Source: an uncultured Lachnospiraceae bacterium
GTDB lineage: Bacteria > Bacillota > Clostridia > Lachnospirales > Lachnospiraceae
Assembly (NCBI GenBank): GCA_902783305.1
Contig: CACZQU010000273.1
Coordinates: 1 to 6,028, forward strand
Length of the DNA stretch: 6,028 nucleotides
Direction: 5' to 3'
Below the pieces are notes generated by a model. That model did not search any database, was not told the origin of the DNA, and worked only from the letters and a program-made list of their open reading frames with translations. Positions 5,906-6,028 of this stretch are shown here, piece by piece. Each line of letters begins with the position of its first letter. Position 1 is the first letter of the stretch. The position numbers and the translations under genes were made by a program.

Positions 5906-6028
5906 ACAGCAGAGGATTTTCGTTACAATTCACGGCCTAACCCTTCCCCGTGCGTGAGGTGAATGGTACCCTAGAAATGGCCATCCGCAGGCGTCGGTAC
6001 TTAGTGAGTGCAAGCCGAAGGCGCAGCA
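5906..6028 (+). other. Non-coding flank downstream of divIB; possible edge of a structured or repeated element
   Basis: No convincing gene start lies in these 123 bases. Weak pairings are CACGG/CCGTG (5931-5935 with 5948-5952) and, as an alternative, ATTCAC/GTGAAT (5928-5933 with 5959-5964). Two related words occur, GGTACCCTAG at 5965-5974 and GGTACTTAG at 5996-6004. A small bulged hairpin built on GCC-GAA-GGC lies at 6009-6025. No T-tract terminator is present. The base pattern changes from the coding region, and the window cuts the feature off. In related clusters ftsZ may follow, but it is not in view. Confidence 0.35.

Noticed and set aside
5950..5954. GTGCG as a possible group II intron 5' end
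   Set aside because: Five bases match the consensus by chance too easily. The following bases do not clearly form domain I, and the rest would be outside the window.
5424..5957. Alternative plus-strand frame (and a minus-strand one at 5430-5933) with its own repeats across the divIB array
   Set aside because: A 63-bp unit without stops in a given frame stays open in all copies, so repeats in other frames are automatic. The divIB frame continues from a recognisable core and ends properly.

Overview
The window is a stretch of a division and cell wall (dcw) gene cluster, read entirely on the + strand. Protein motifs, gene order, strong AGGAGG-type ribosome binding sites and a moderately GC-rich composition (judged by eye) point to a Gram-positive Clostridia, most likely a member of the Lachnospiraceae. 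The organism assignment is inference; no rRNA or other decisive marker is present.

Layout: 1-1695, the 3' part of a class B penicillin-binding protein (FtsI/PBP2B/SpoVD type), open at the left edge and ending in an acidic heptad-repeat tail; 1737-2693, mraY, which makes lipid I; 2776-4191, murD, which adds D-glutamate; 4241-5905, a divIB/ftsQ gene about twice the usual length; 5906-6028, a non-coding flank that may hold the edge of a structured or repeated element. The genes are 41 to 82 bases apart and look like one transcription unit. No promoter or T-tract terminator is visible.

How the genes work together: MurD acts in the cytoplasm to build UDP-MurNAc-peptide. MraY transfers the phospho-MurNAc-peptide to undecaprenyl phosphate in the membrane. 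The penicillin-binding protein crosslinks the finished wall outside the membrane at the septum, and DivIB is the divisome scaffold that works with it. murE, murF, ftsW and murG, which often lie among these genes in Firmicutes, are absent from the intervals seen here.

The enzyme cores are ordinary. The unusual parts are the extracytoplasmic C-terminal extensions. The PBP carries seven Gly-led 7- to 8-residue acidic units. DivIB carries two Asp-rich calcium-loop-like motifs, then five 21-residue Tyr/Gly/Ser/Asp/Asn repeats encoded by a 63-bp tandem array, and a very acidic end. In addition, all three gene junctions contain stem-loops close to the next ribosome binding site. I see no mobile element, CRISPR array, tRNA or rRNA gene.
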